Below, piece after piece: positions 1-9,511 of a DNA stretch of 64,000 bases. This DNA is from Blastococcus sp. TF02A-30 (GTDB lineage Bacteria > Actinomycetota > Actinomycetes > Mycobacteriales > Geodermatophilaceae), in contig NZ_QOHJ01000003.1 in the NCBI RefSeq assembly GCF_003319185.1, positions 310,001 through 374,000 of the forward strand, written 5' to 3'. Within the stretch, counting starts at the first letter, position 1. Each line of letters opens with the position of its first letter. The translations under genes and the position numbers were made by a program. Under the pieces are notes generated by a model that did no database searches, was not told where the DNA came from, and saw nothing but the letters and a program-made list of their open reading frames with translations.

Positions 1-118
1 CGTAGACGGGGGCGCCGTGGATCTCCAGGGCGCGCTCGACCGCCACCACCGCCCGGTCCACGCCGGCGCAGTAGCCCCGGGGATCGGCCAGCAGGACCCG
101 TCCGCGCTGATCAGCCAT
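1..118 (-). CDS. ispH: 4-hydroxy-3-methylbut-2-enyl diphosphate reductase, N-terminal fragment
   Basis: The complement encodes the first 39 residues of IspH (LytB), the iron-sulfur enzyme of the last MEP-pathway step that makes IPP and DMAPP. The stretch [16 protein letters not shown] is the family's N-terminal signature; Cys17 is the first cluster ligand. The gene continues beyond the left edge. A TACCCT box (complement of 125-130) lies six bases before the ATG, so the transcript is probably leaderless. It is divergent from the lipid-droplet-type gene, the same neighbourhood as lytB2 in M. tuberculosis. The fragment is short, but the signature is specific. Confidence 0.9.
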   Translation of the reverse strand, partial: MADQRGRVLLADPRGYCAGVDRAVVAVERALEIHGAPVY

Positions 119-124
119 GCACCC

Positions 125-130
125 AGGGTA
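125..130 (-). promoter_or_regulatory. -10 box of ispH, leaderless type
   Basis: The complement reads TACCCT, six bases before the ispH ATG. The spacing puts the likely transcription start at or next to the start codon. No clear -35 box is seen. The same layout recurs before the DUF1707 gene, gltA, the prenyltransferase gene and trhA. Confidence 0.45.
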
Positions 131-231
131 CGTGCTGGAGAACCCCCTGCAGGGGCCGTCACCGGCCACCCGGGACGGTGTAACGGCCCACACCTGGTGT
201 CGGGCGCGCCGATCTGGGGCAGGGTGTCGCC

Positions 232-1179
232 ATGGCCCGTGAGATCCCTGAGGTTGTCCGCGCAGCCGCCGGCCTGGCGGCCACCGTCCTGGACGAGGCG
301 CGCAAGCTGCCCGAGACGCTGCCGGGGCTGCCCGTGCGCGTCATCGGGCTGGCGATGCAGCACGCGATGAAGGTCCAGCAGCAGTACGCCGGCCTGGTCG
401 CCCGCGGCGACGAGCTGTTCACCGGGATCCGCGGTGACCGCGAGCCGGGGCTGGCCACCTTCGACGACGACGACGTCGAAGCAGCGCCGGCCAACGGCTT
501 CCGCGACTCCGCCTTCGACCGCGCCGGCACCGTGTCCGACGCGGAGCTCGACGAAGCCGCGGCGCAGGTCGATGAGGGGCAGACCGCCCCCGAGGAGCTC
601 GCCGCCGAGGCCCCCGCCACCGAGGACGTGCTGGAGGAGCTCGCCGTCGACGAGCTGGTCGAGGCCGCCCCCACCCTGGAGGAGACCGCCCCTGCGGTCA
701 CCGAGGACGCCGACGCCATCGAGAACGCGCTGCTGGAGTCGTCCGACGCCCCGGCCGCGCCCGCCGTCGAGACCGGCGCGGACGTCTCCACCACCGTCGA
801 CGTGCTCACCGCCGACGGGGGCGACGTCACCACCGTGGACGCCACCGTGACCGACGAGGGCGTCGCCGCCCCCGTCACCGACGACGCCGGCGCCGATGCC
901 ACTGCCGTCGACGAGGGCGGGACCCCCGTGGCCGCTGCCACGACGGAGCCCGCCACCGCCGAGCCCGCCACCGCCCCGGTCGAGGGCTACGACGGCTTCT
1001 CCATCGCCCAGCTGCGCGGCCGGCTGCGCGGGTACGCGCTCAGCACGGTGGCCGACCTCGTCTCGTACGAGGAGGCCAACCGCGCCCGTGAGCCCTACCT
1101 CCGGATGCTGCGCAACCGGCTGGAGAAGCTCGAGGAGCAGGCGGTCGAGAGCAGCCCGCTGGCCCCGCGCGGCCAGTAG
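232..1179 (+). CDS. lipid droplet-associated-type protein (Rv1109c-like)
   Basis: The 315-residue protein has three parts. An N-terminal helical region (about 1-70, with [18 protein letters not shown]) is followed by a long acidic, Ala/Glu/Asp/Thr/Val-rich linker (about 75-250) and a conserved C-terminal helical domain (about 252-305, beginning [20 protein letters not shown]). This order and its place between ispH and xseA match the actinobacterial family annotated as lipid droplet-associated protein. The biochemical role is not known to me. The acidic linker looks disordered. A storage-lipid link would fit the WS/DGAT gene at 57.6 kb, but that is inference. Confidence 0.75.
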   Translation: MAREIPEVVRAAAGLAATVLDEARKLPETLPGLPVRVIGLAMQHAMKVQQQYAGLVARGDELFTGIRGDREPGLATFDDDDVEAAPANGFRDSAFDRAGTVSDAELDEAAAQVDEGQTAPEELAAEAPATEDVLEELAVDELVEAAPTLEETAPAVTEDADAIENALLESSDAPAAPAVETGADVSTTVDVLTADGGDVTTVDATVTDEGVAAPVTDDAGADATAVDEGGTPVAAATTEPATAEPATAPVEGYDGFSIAQLRGRLRGYALSTVADLVSYEEANRAREPYLRMLRNRLEKLEEQAVESSPLAPRGQ

Positions 1180-1209
1180 CGGTCGGAGGCCCGTGGCAGT
1201 CTCGGGGGC

Positions 1210-2445
1210 ATGACCGCGCCGTCGTCCCCCGAGGCTCCCTGGCCGGTCCGCACCGTCGCCCGGAAGATCGCCGACTGGATCGGCCGGCTGGGTGAGGTGT
1301 GGGTCGAGGGCCAGGTGGCGCAGCTGTCCCGGCGCGGCGGCGCGGCCACCGTCTTCCTCACCCTGCGCGACCCGGCGGCCGACCTGTCCGTCCCGGTCAC
1401 CTGCCACCGCGACGTGGCCGACCGGCCCGGGCTGGAGCTGACCGAGGGCGCGCGGGTGATCGTGCGCGCCCGGCCCGACTACTACGTCGCCCGCGGCTCC
1501 TTCTCGCTGCGGGCCACCGAGATCCGCGCGGTCGGCCTCGGGGAGCTGCTGGCCCGGATCGAGCGGATCCGCCGGCTGCTCGCCGCCGAGGGGCTGTTCG
1601 ACGCCGCCCGCAAGCGGCCGCTGCCGTTCGCGCCCGCCGTCGTCGGCGTCATCACCGGCCGCGACAGCGCCGCCGAGCGCGACGTCCTGGTCACCGCCCG
1701 CCGCCGCTGGCCCGCGGTGCGGTTCGCCGTGCACAACTGCGCCGTGCAGGGCCCGCAGGCCGCGGCCAACGTGATCGAGGGGCTGCGCCGGCTCGACGCC
1801 GACCCGGCCGTCGAGGTCATCGTCATCGCCCGCGGCGGCGGCTCGGTCGAGGACCTGCTGCCCTTCTCCGACGAGGGGCTGGTCCGGGCGATCGCCGCCT
1901 CCCGCACACCCGTGGTCACCGCGGTCGGGCACGAGACCGACACCACGCTGGTCGACCACGTCGCCGACGTCCGCGCCGCCACCCCCACCGACGCGGCGCA
2001 CCGGATCGTGCCGGAGATCGGCGAGCAGCGGCGGCTGGTCGAGGGGCTGCGCGCCCGCGCGCGCTCGCTGCTGGGCACCCGGCTGGAGCAGCAGGTCCGC
2101 TGGCTGGAGTCGGTGCGCACCCGCCCGGTGCTGGCCTCGCCCGACCGGCTGCTGCACGGCCGCGAGGAGGACGTCGCGGGGCTCCGCTCCCGCGCCCGCC
2201 GCACGCTGGTCCACCGGGTCGAGGGCGCCGAGCGCGACCTGGAGCACGCCCGCGCCCGGGTGGCCGCCCTCTCCCCCGCGGCCACCCTGGAGCGCGGCTA
2301 CGCCGTGGTGCAGAAGGCCGACGGCGCGCTCGTCCGCGACCCGGCCGAGGTCGCCGACGGCGAGCTGCTCCGGGTGCGGGTGGCCGGCGGCCGGCTGCCC
2401 GTGCGCGTGGACCGCACCGCCGACCGGGAGGATGGACAGCCGTGA
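1210..2445 (+). CDS. xseA: exodeoxyribonuclease VII large subunit
   Basis: XseA is the catalytic and DNA-binding subunit of exonuclease VII, which degrades single-stranded DNA in both directions in repair. The 411-residue product has the N-terminal OB-fold (about 15-110, with [14 protein letters not shown]) and the catalytic domain with [35 protein letters not shown] and [20 protein letters not shown] helical arm follows, ending ERGYAVV. The length is normal. It overlaps xseB by four bases, so the subunits are translationally coupled. Confidence 0.97.
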   Translation: MTAPSSPEAPWPVRTVARKIADWIGRLGEVWVEGQVAQLSRRGGAATVFLTLRDPAADLSVPVTCHRDVADRPGLELTEGARVIVRARPDYYVARGSFSLRATEIRAVGLGELLARIERIRRLLAAEGLFDAARKRPLPFAPAVVGVITGRDSAAERDVLVTARRRWPAVRFAVHNCAVQGPQAAANVIEGLRRLDADPAVEVIVIARGGGSVEDLLPFSDEGLVRAIAASRTPVVTAVGHETDTTLVDHVADVRAATPTDAAHRIVPEIGEQRRLVEGLRARARSLLGTRLEQQVRWLESVRTRPVLASPDRLLHGREEDVAGLRSRARRTLVHRVEGAERDLEHARARVAALSPAATLERGYAVVQKADGALVRDPAEVADGELLRVRVAGGRLPVRVDRTADREDGQP

Positions 2446-2663
2446 GCACCGCCGAGCAGCCCGCCGAGCCGACGACCACCTACGAGCAGGCGCGGGAGGA
2501 GCTGGCCGACGTCGTCCGCCGGCTCGAGGCCGGGGGGCTCACGCTCGAGGAGTCGCTGACCCTGTGGGAGCGCGGCGAGGAGCTGGCCACGCTCTGCCAG
2601 CACTGGCTCGACCGGGCCCGCGAGCGGCTGGCCGCCGCGGCGCCCGCCGACGACCAGGGCTGA
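2442..2663 (+). CDS. xseB: exodeoxyribonuclease VII small subunit
   Basis: This 73-residue protein starts at a GTG inside the xseA stop (GTGA overlap). It carries the XseB signature [19 protein letters not shown] followed by [17 protein letters not shown], and forms helical arms that bind XseA. The short length and the coupling are typical. The longer open frame that runs upstream is a shadow of xseA. Confidence 0.96.
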   Translation: MSTAEQPAEPTTTYEQAREELADVVRRLEAGGLTLEESLTLWERGEELATLCQHWLDRARERLAAAAPADDQG

Positions 2664-2668
2664 CCGGC

Positions 2669-2935
2669 TCAGGCCGGCTGCTCCTCCCCCGCGGGAGGAG
2701 CCAGGAGCAGCCCGGCCTCGGTCAGGGCGTCGAGCACGCGGTCGGCCTGCCGGCGCAGGTCCGGGTCGTCGCCGTCACCGCCCTCGCCGAGGGAGCGGGC
2801 CACGAGCTCGCGCAGCGCGTCGTCCTCCGACGGCGCCGGCCGGGCCGCCGGGACGCGGGTGACCATGCCGCAGGGGCACGAACCGCCCTCGGCCGGGGCG
2901 ACGTGGTCACCGCGGGCGCAGAGGTCCTCGGCCAC
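2669..2935 (-). CDS. small hypothetical protein, CPC motif
   Basis: This 88-residue protein is of unknown function. The N-terminal third has cysteines at 6, 20 and 22 (GGSCPCGM), which might bind a metal; the rest is acidic and helical (DPDLRRQADRVLDALTEAG). It starts four bases after the stop of the DUF4245 gene, so the two are probably one minus-strand operon that converges on xseB. I do not recognise a family. The call rests on the tight spacing and the open frame. Confidence 0.6.
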   Translation of the reverse strand: MAEDLCARGDHVAPAEGGSCPCGMVTRVPAARPAPSEDDALRELVARSLGEGGDGDDPDLRRQADRVLDALTEAGLLLAPPAGEEQPA

Positions 2936-2939
2936 GCGA

Positions 2940-3560
2940 TCAGCCCTCGACCGGCCGGACGGCCGCGGCCACGGTGCGCAGCTCGTCGTCGGACGCCGAT
3001 CCGCTGACCACGACGACGACGCCCTCGCTCTCCCGGCTCAGCGCGGTCTCGCCGCGCTCGGTGGTCCACCGGGTCCACTGCTGCCCGCCGATCTCCTCGG
3101 TGCCCTCCTCGGTGGCATCCAGCAGCACCGCCAGCACCGGGTCGGCCCGCCGGTCGTCGCTGACGACGAAGCCCGCGAACTCCTCCCCCGGCGTCAGGTA
3201 GCCGATCTCCAGCGTCACCGAGTCGCCCTCGGTGGCGTTCCCCGCATCGGTGCGGGCGCTGGTCGGCCGGAAGTCCTCGTCGAGGCCCTCGGGTGCCTGC
3301 ACCGGGTAGCCGGCCCGCTCGGTGGCCAGCCGGACCGTGCTCGCCGGGTCGACCACGCGGACCCCCTCGTCGGGGCCGGAGCGGAACGCCTGCCAGCCGA
3401 CGAGCAGCAGGCAGATCACGACCAGCGGCAGCAGCGAGCGCAGCATGTTGGCCGCGGTGAACGAGTTCGCCCGCTGCTGGGCCGGTGAGAGCGGGGGCGC
3501 GGCCGGCTCCTCCTCCCGGGGGGAGGCGGGGCTCGGGCTCGGCGGGCCGGCTTCGGTCAT
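2940..3560 (-). CDS. DUF4245 single-pass membrane protein (Rv1100-like)
   Basis: The 206-residue protein has a Pro/Glu-rich cytoplasmic N-terminus, one transmembrane helix at about 40-60 ([17 protein letters not shown]) and an extracellular domain containing [20 protein letters not shown] and a [11 protein letters not shown]-terminus, as in DUF4245. Its function is unknown. I chose the ATG at 3560 rather than the ATG 14 codons upstream because it follows a GGGG stretch and matches the usual MTE-type start. It is divergent from glpX, as Rv1100 is next to glpX in mycobacteria. Confidence 0.8.
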   Translation of the reverse strand: MTEAGPPSPSPASPREEEPAAPPLSPAQQRANSFTAANMLRSLLPLVVICLLLVGWQAFRSGPDEGVRVVDPASTVRLATERAGYPVQAPEGLDEDFRPTSARTDAGNATEGDSVTLEIGYLTPGEEFAGFVVSDDRRADPVLAVLLDATEEGTEEIGGQQWTRWTTERGETALSRESEGVVVVVSGSASDDELRTVAAAVRPVEG

Positions 3561-3630
3561 GCCCCTAGGATCGCAGGAGCGCTTCACCATCCCGCCGCCC
3601 AACGACTGTGCGGTCGATCATGGAGGTCCT

Positions 3631-4680
3631 GTGCAGCTCCCCGTCCCCGACGGCCCCGTCCACCCGAGCCCGGGGCGGAGCTTCTCCGCCGACCGCCCGG
3701 CCCCCGACCGCAACCTGGCGATGGAGCTGGTGCGGGTCACCGAGGCCGCCGCCATGGCCGCCGGCCGCTGGGTCGGCCGCGGCGACAAGAACGGCGGGGA
3801 CGGCGCGGCCGTCGACGCCATGCGCGCGCTCATCGGCACGGTGAGCATGAAGGGCGTCGTGGTCATCGGCGAGGGCGAGAAGGACGAAGCGCCCATGCTC
3901 TACAACGGCGAGCAGGTCGGCGACGGCAACGGGCCCGAGTGCGACGTCGCCGTCGACCCCATCGACGGCACCACCCTGATGGCCAAGGGCATGCCGAACG
4001 CCATCGCGGTCATGGCGGTGGCCGACCGCGGCGCCATGTACGACCCGTCGGCCGTCTTCTACATGGAGAAGATCGCGACCGGCCCGGCCGCGGCCGACGT
4101 CGTCGACATCACCGTCCCGGTGGCGGAGAACATCCGCCGCGTGGCCAAGGCCAAGCGCGTCTCCCCCGGCGACGTCACCGTCTGCATCCTGGACCGCCCG
4201 CGCCACGAGCAGCTGGTGCACGAGGTCCGCGACGCCGGCGCCCGGATCAAGTTCATCACCGACGGCGACGTCGCCGGCGCGATCGCCGCCGCCCGCGAGG
4301 GCACCGGCGTCGACCTGCTGCTGGGCATCGGCGGCACGCCGGAGGGAATCATCGCCGCCTGCGCGCTCAAGTGCATGGGCGGCGGCCTGCAGGGCCGGCT
4401 CTGGCCCAAGGACGACGACGAGCGGCAGAAGGCGATCGACGCCGGGCACGACCTCGACCGGGTGCTGCAGATCGACGACCTGGTCCGCGGCGACGTGTTC
4501 TTCGTGGCCACCGGCGTCACCGACGGCGAGCTGCTGCGCGGCGTGCAGTACCGCGCGGGCGGCTGCACGACGCAGTCGCTGGTCATGCGCTCGCGGTCGG
4601 GCACGATCCGGTCGATCGAGAGCCTGCACTCGCTGGAGAAGCTGCGCGCCTACTCCGCGGTGCCCTTCGACCGGCAGTAG
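3631..4680 (+). CDS. glpX: class II fructose-1,6-bisphosphatase
   Basis: GlpX removes the 1-phosphate of fructose 1,6-bisphosphate in gluconeogenesis. The 349-residue product shows the class II motifs [33 protein letters not shown] and the metal-binding [16 protein letters not shown], then GIGGTPEGI and a C-terminal [11 protein letters not shown]. The GTG at 3631 is chosen because GGAGGTCCT lies just upstream; the open frame extends much further left without homology. It converges with the DUF1707 gene, with one base between the stops. Confidence 0.95.
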   Translation: MQLPVPDGPVHPSPGRSFSADRPAPDRNLAMELVRVTEAAAMAAGRWVGRGDKNGGDGAAVDAMRALIGTVSMKGVVVIGEGEKDEAPMLYNGEQVGDGNGPECDVAVDPIDGTTLMAKGMPNAIAVMAVADRGAMYDPSAVFYMEKIATGPAAADVVDITVPVAENIRRVAKAKRVSPGDVTVCILDRPRHEQLVHEVRDAGARIKFITDGDVAGAIAAAREGTGVDLLLGIGGTPEGIIAACALKCMGGGLQGRLWPKDDDERQKAIDAGHDLDRVLQIDDLVRGDVFFVATGVTDGELLRGVQYRAGGCTTQSLVMRSRSGTIRSIESLHSLEKLRAYSAVPFDRQ

Positions 4681-4681
4681 G

Positions 4682-5293
4682 TCACTCCGCCCGCCGCTGG
4701 GCCAGCCGTTCCATGAGCTGGCGCCAGCGGCTGGGGGACTCCCCCGGCGCCAGGCTGCGCAGCTTCAGGTCGCCGAACACGGTCCGCGCGTGCACGACGA
4801 CGAGCGGGGTGCCGGCGACCCGGGGCACCGGTGCCAGGTCGACCATGCGGTCGCCGAACACCGTGCGTCCCTCGAGCTGCGCGTCGACCCCCTCGGCCAC
4901 GATCACGTCGACGTCGCCGAAGACCGTGCCGAGGCGCAGGTCGAGGCGCGCGGCGCCGGTACGCAGCCCGCGCAGGTCGAGCTGCACGTCGCCGAACACG
5001 GTCGTGGCCCTGGTCGGCACGGTGGGCCCGGCGACCTTGATGTCGCCGAAGTAGCTGCTCAGCGTCTCCGGGGCCCGCCGGCCGACGATCTCGACCGGCG
5101 CCTCGGTCGGCAGGTCGTCGACCAGCTGGGCGAGCTCGGCGGTGGTCACCGCCACGTAGGCGGTGCCGGCGCGCTGACCGAACTCGTCGAGGTCCAGCCG
5201 CCCCTCGGCCAGCGCCTTCTGCAGTCGGGCGACCACGGCCTCGCGGTCGGCGTCGGAGGCGCGCACCCCGGGCAGCGCTGCGTCGTCGGTCAC
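4682..5293 (-). CDS. DUF1707 and LiaF-like protein with five FGD repeats
   Basis: The 203-residue protein begins with a DUF1707 domain (RASDADREAVVARLQKALAEG, DEFGQRAGTAYVAVT). A repeat region follows in which FGD recurs five times, four of them as TVFGD, at about 25-residue steps. Such spacing suggests a short beta-solenoid like the C-terminal domain of LiaF-type cell-envelope stress proteins. It has no membrane segment or signal peptide. The GTG at 5293 is chosen because a TAGCGT box lies eight bases upstream, giving a leaderless start; an in-frame ATG at 5317 is the alternative. The function is unknown. Confidence 0.75.
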   Translation of the reverse strand: MTDDAALPGVRASDADREAVVARLQKALAEGRLDLDEFGQRAGTAYVAVTTAELAQLVDDLPTEAPVEIVGRRAPETLSSYFGDIKVAGPTVPTRATTVFGDVQLDLRGLRTGAARLDLRLGTVFGDVDVIVAEGVDAQLEGRTVFGDRMVDLAPVPRVAGTPLVVVHARTVFGDLKLRSLAPGESPSRWRQLMERLAQRRAE

Positions 5294-5301
5294 GCCTCCC
5301 G

Positions 5302-5307
5302 ACGCTA
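5302..5307 (-). promoter_or_regulatory. -10 box of the DUF1707 gene, leaderless type
   Basis: The complement reads TAGCGT eight bases before the GTG at 5293. The hexamer and spacing are identical before gltA at 7727-7732. It supports the chosen start, because the upstream ATG would lie before the predicted transcription start. Confidence 0.45.
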
Positions 5308-5330
5308 GCGGACCCACCCCCGGACGCGGA

Positions 5331-5364
5331 CCGGCCCGGCGCCCCGTGCGGGGTGCCGGGCCGG
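5331..5364 (-). terminator. GC-rich hairpin terminator after the Gln/Tyr-repeat gene
   Basis: The arms CCGGCCCGGC and GCCGGGCCGG enclose a G:T wobble and a further CCCCG/CGGGG stem, with a TG tip. The hairpin lies 11 bases past the stop of the minus-strand gene at 5375. There is no U tract, as is usual for actinobacterial terminators. Confidence 0.6.
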
Positions 5365-5374
5365 TCGCGGTGGG

Positions 5375-6049
5375 TCACTCGGTGCCGAAGGCGTCCGCGC
5401 AGAACTCGAGGGTGTCGGTCTCCTGGCGGCCGGCGCAGCTGTCGCCGTAGGCCTCGTAGAGGGAACCGGAGGGCGAGTCCCAGAAGAGGTCGTCGCAGGC
5501 CTGCATGTCGCCGTCGTAGCAGTCCTCGGCGAGACCGTCGAGGCCTGCGTCGTCGCCCAGGCCGTCGGGTTCGGAGGTCGCGGCCGGGATGGCCGAGCCG
5601 CTCCCGCCGTCGTCGTCCCCGTTGGCCAGGACGAGGAACAGGGCGATGCCGGCGGCGGCGATCAGCACCACACCGGCGACGACCAGCCCGATGACCAGGT
5701 TGCGGCTGCTCTTCGGGGGCTGCTCCCCCGGGACGCCGGGGCGGCTGCCCGGCGGCGCCCACGGCTGCCCCGGCGGCGGGTAGCCGCCCTGCCCCGGCTG
5801 CGGGTACGGCTGCTGCCCGTGAGCGGGCTGCTCACCGTAGGGCTGGCCGTAGCCGGGCTGCTGGCCGTAGGGCTGCTGGCCGTAGGGCTGCTGCCCGTAG
5901 CCCGGCTGACCCCAGGGCTGCTGCGCGTAACCCGGCTGCTGGCCGTAGGGCTGCTGCCCGGTCGGCCCGTCCGGCCGGTCCGAGGGCGGCTGCGCCGGCG
6001 CGTCACCTCCGCCCTCGGGACCCTGCGGCGGGTACGGCGGCTGCGACAT
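5375..6049 (-). CDS. Gln/Tyr/Gly-repeat membrane protein with Cys-containing extracellular domain
   Basis: The 224-residue protein has a Pro/Gln/Tyr/Gly-rich cytoplasmic N-terminus (about 1-105) with tandem YGQQP units, then one transmembrane helix at about 113-137 ([19 protein letters not shown]). The extracellular C-terminal domain (about 165-224) has four cysteines ([27 protein letters not shown]) that could form two disulfides. That C-terminal pattern occurs in many actinobacterial membrane proteins of unknown role. The start is supported by GAGGAGAG upstream, and a TAGCAT -10 box lies further up at about 6084-6089. The low-complexity N-terminus could promote self-association, but that is inference. 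Confidence 0.8.
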   Translation of the reverse strand: MSQPPYPPQGPEGGGDAPAQPPSDRPDGPTGQQPYGQQPGYAQQPWGQPGYGQQPYGQQPYGQQPGYGQPYGEQPAHGQQPYPQPGQGGYPPPGQPWAPPGSRPGVPGEQPPKSSRNLVIGLVVAGVVLIAAAGIALFLVLANGDDDGGSGSAIPAATSEPDGLGDDAGLDGLAEDCYDGDMQACDDLFWDSPSGSLYEAYGDSCAGRQETDTLEFCADAFGTE

Positions 6050-6222
6050 CGGGCTCTCCTCGGGACAGGTGATCTTCCTCGCGGATGCTAGGAGAGCGCC
6101 GGCCGACGGCCCAGCACCCCCGTCCCGGGGGCGTCGCCCGGACCGCCGCCCGCCCCGGGCGGAGGCGGGATCTAGGGTCCTTCGCGGAGCACTGCCACCA
6201 TCGACACCACCCGGGAGCAGAC

Positions 6223-7626
6223 GTGGCCACCGAGCAGGACGGCACCGACTACCGCATCGAGCACGACTCCATGGGGGAGGTCCGCGTCCCCGGCTGGGCG
6301 AAGTGGCGGGCCCAGACCCAGCGCGCCGTCGAGAACTTCCCGATCTCCGGCACGCCGATCGAGCGCGAGCTGATCGGGGCCCTCGCCGCCATCAAGGGCG
6401 CGGCGGCCACCGTCAACGCGCAGCTGGGCGTCCTCGACGGCGCCGTCGCCGGTGCGATCACCGAGGCCGCCGGCGCGGTCGCCCGCGGCGACTGGGACGA
6501 CCACTTCCCCATCGACGTCTTCCAGACCGGCTCCGGGACGTCGAGCAACATGAACACCAACGAGGTCATCGCGACCCTGGCCACCGAGGCGCTCGGCTCG
6601 CCGGTCCACCCCAACGACCACGTCAACGCCTCGCAGTCGTCCAACGACGTCTTCCCGTCGGCGATCCACATCGCCGCCACCCGCGCCGTCGTGCGCACCC
6701 TGGTGCCGGCGCTCATGCACCTCGAGGCCTCGCTGTCGCGCAAGGCCGAGGAGTTCGCCACGGTCGTGAAGAGCGGCCGCACCCACCTGATGGACGCCAC
6801 CCCGGTCACCCTCGGCCAGGAGTTCGGCGGTTACGCCGCGGCCATCCGCTACGGCATCGAGCGGCTGGAGGCCTCGCTCCCCCGCATCGGCGAGCTGCCG
6901 CTGGGCGGCACCGCCGTCGGCACCGGCATCAACACCCCGCCCGGGTTCGCCGCGGCGATCATCGAGCGGCTGGCCGAGGACATGGAGCTGCCGCTGTCGG
7001 AGGCGCGCGACCACTTCGAGGCGCAGAGCTCGCGCGACTCGCTGGTGGAGGCCTCCGGGCAGCTGAAGACGATCGCCGTCGGGCTGATCAAGATCGCCAA
7101 CGACCTGCGCTGGATGGGGTCGGGTCCGCGCACCGGCCTGGGCGAGATCCAGCTGCCCGACCTGCAGCCGGGCAGCTCGATCATGCCGGGCAAGGTGAAC
7201 CCGGTGATCCCCGAGGCGGTCATCCAGGTGGGCGCCCAGGTCATCGGCAACGACGCCGCCGTCACCTACGCCGGCACCACCGGCGTCTTCGAGCTCAACG
7301 TGACGCTGCCGCTCATGGCCCGGAACGTGCTGGAGTCGATCCGGCTGATCGCCAATGTGAGCCGGCTGCTGGCCGACCGCTGCGTCGACGGGATCGTGGC
7401 CAACGTCGAGCAGTGCCGCGAGTACGCCGAGTCCTCGCCGTCGATCGTCACGCCGCTGAACAAGTACATCGGCTACGAGGAGGCCGCCAAGGTCGCCAAG
7501 CAGTCGCTGGCCGAGCAGAAGACGATCCGCCAGGTCGTGGTCGAGCGGGGCTACGTCGAGCAGGGCAAGCTCACCGAGCAGCAGCTCGACGAGGCGCTCG
7601 ACGTCCTGTCGATGACCCACCCCTGA
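6223..7626 (+). CDS. fumC: class II fumarate hydratase
   Basis: FumC interconverts fumarate and L-malate in the TCA cycle. The 467-residue product has [27 protein letters not shown], the His188 loop ([14 protein letters not shown]) and the family signature [15 protein letters not shown], with catalytic Ser318 at the same number as in E. coli FumC. The GTG at 6223 gives the standard length and follows GGGAGCAG. The neighbouring glpX and citrate synthase keep central carbon genes together. A GC-rich stem downstream (about 7670-7711, CCGCCC/GGGCGG) may end the transcript. Confidence 0.97.
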   Translation: MATEQDGTDYRIEHDSMGEVRVPGWAKWRAQTQRAVENFPISGTPIERELIGALAAIKGAAATVNAQLGVLDGAVAGAITEAAGAVARGDWDDHFPIDVFQTGSGTSSNMNTNEVIATLATEALGSPVHPNDHVNASQSSNDVFPSAIHIAATRAVVRTLVPALMHLEASLSRKAEEFATVVKSGRTHLMDATPVTLGQEFGGYAAAIRYGIERLEASLPRIGELPLGGTAVGTGINTPPGFAAAIIERLAEDMELPLSEARDHFEAQSSRDSLVEASGQLKTIAVGLIKIANDLRWMGSGPRTGLGEIQLPDLQPGSSIMPGKVNPVIPEAVIQVGAQVIGNDAAVTYAGTTGVFELNVTLPLMARNVLESIRLIANVSRLLADRCVDGIVANVEQCREYAESSPSIVTPLNKYIGYEEAAKVAKQSLAEQKTIRQVVVERGYVEQGKLTEQQLDEALDVLSMTHP

Positions 7627-7726
7627 CCCGTCGCTGAGCCGCCGCGAACGGGGCGGCACGCCGGAGGTCACGCCCGGCTCCGCCCCCTTCGGGCGGGGTC
7701 GGGCCGCATTCGCCGTCGGGAAGGGC

Positions 7727-7732
7727 TAGCGT
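7727..7732 (+). promoter_or_regulatory. -10 box of citrate synthase gene, leaderless type
   Basis: TAGCGT lies eight bases before the gltA ATG, so the predicted transcription start is at the start codon. No ribosome binding site is present between them, only CGTCGTCG. No good -35 box is seen. Confidence 0.5.
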
Positions 7733-7740
7733 CGTCGTCG

Positions 7741-9030
<1,290 letters not shown>

Positions 9031-9044
9031 CCCCAGCCGCACCC

Positions 9045-9078
9045 CGGGCCGGGTGATCCTCCGGGATCACCCGGCCCG
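9045..9078 (+). terminator. hairpin terminator of gltA
   Basis: A perfect 15-bp stem (CGGGCCGGGTGATCC with its complement) encloses a TCCG tetraloop, 14 bases past the gltA stop, followed by TT. The stem is strong enough to stop transcription without a long U tract. Confidence 0.8.
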
Positions 9079-9106
9079 TTGCGTGCTCCGGCGTGGTCCC
9101 TACGGT
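9079..9106 (+). promoter_or_regulatory. promoter of the 62-residue gene
   Basis: TTGCGT at 9079-9084 and TACGGT at 9101-9106 are separated by 16 bases, close to a housekeeping sigma pattern. The predicted start leaves a leader of about 30 bases before the ATG at 9143, which holds a good ribosome binding site. Confidence 0.5.
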
Positions 9107-9142
9107 GGGCTGCGCCGAGGACCGCACCGAGGAGGACAACGC

Positions 9143-9331
9143 ATGGCCGACCCCGCCGACGACGTCCTCGTCCTGCCCCCGATCCCCCTCGCCTCCGGCA
9201 GCGTCCTCGAACCGGAGGACGACGGGCCGCCGGTGCGCATCTCCGCGGTCGAGGTCGTCGTCTCCACCGAGGACGGCGCCCAGCTGCGCATCCCGCTCGT
9301 GCGCCGGCACGGCGCCTGGTGGGCGCCCTGA
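9143..9331 (+). CDS. small hypothetical protein, 62 residues
   Basis: The small acidic protein (MADPADDVLVLPPIPLASG) ends with a beta-rich part (RISAVEVVVSTEDGAQLRIP) and the aromatic tail RHGAWWAP. I do not recognise the family. A clear GAGGAGGA ribosome binding site six bases before the ATG, and a promoter between the gltA terminator and this gene, make it a real gene. The upstream in-frame ATG at 9053 lies within the terminator and is rejected. Confidence 0.65.
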   Translation: MADPADDVLVLPPIPLASGSVLEPEDDGPPVRISAVEVVVSTEDGAQLRIPLVRRHGAWWAP

Positions 9332-9386
9332 CCCGGTGACCGCCGCCCGGACGCCTCATCCGTTCGGGCGCCACCCGACTTCCACC

Positions 9387-9417
9387 CTCACCCGGAGGGG
9401 TGAGAACTCCTCACCCC
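9387..9417 (+). promoter_or_regulatory. mutually exclusive hairpins upstream of the hydrolase-like gene
   Basis: Three arms lie in series: CTCACCC (9387-9393), GGGGTGAG (9397-9404) and CTCACCCC (9410-9417). The middle arm can pair with either neighbour, which is the layout of a leader switch. The first stem would have a loop of three bases; the second has a 5-base loop and eight pairs. Whether this part is transcribed is not known. Confidence 0.35.
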
Positions 9418-9511
9418 CTCCTCAGGCGCCCCTCGCGGCACGTCGATACGAGGGCCAGAGCCTGCTGCACCCGCAGCGGGCCGGCCCTCGAGACCGCCGG
9501 GAGACGCCGCA

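Noticed and set aside
159-971. Long Ser/Thr/Ala-rich frame antisense to the lipid-droplet-type gene
   Set aside because: It mirrors the acidic Ala-rich codons of the real gene; similar long antisense frames oppose nearly every gene here.
9332-9511. c-di-AMP riboswitch before the hydrolase-like gene
   Set aside because: Such riboswitches precede wall hydrolases in actinobacteria, but the conserved core segments are not present; only simple competing hairpins are seen.
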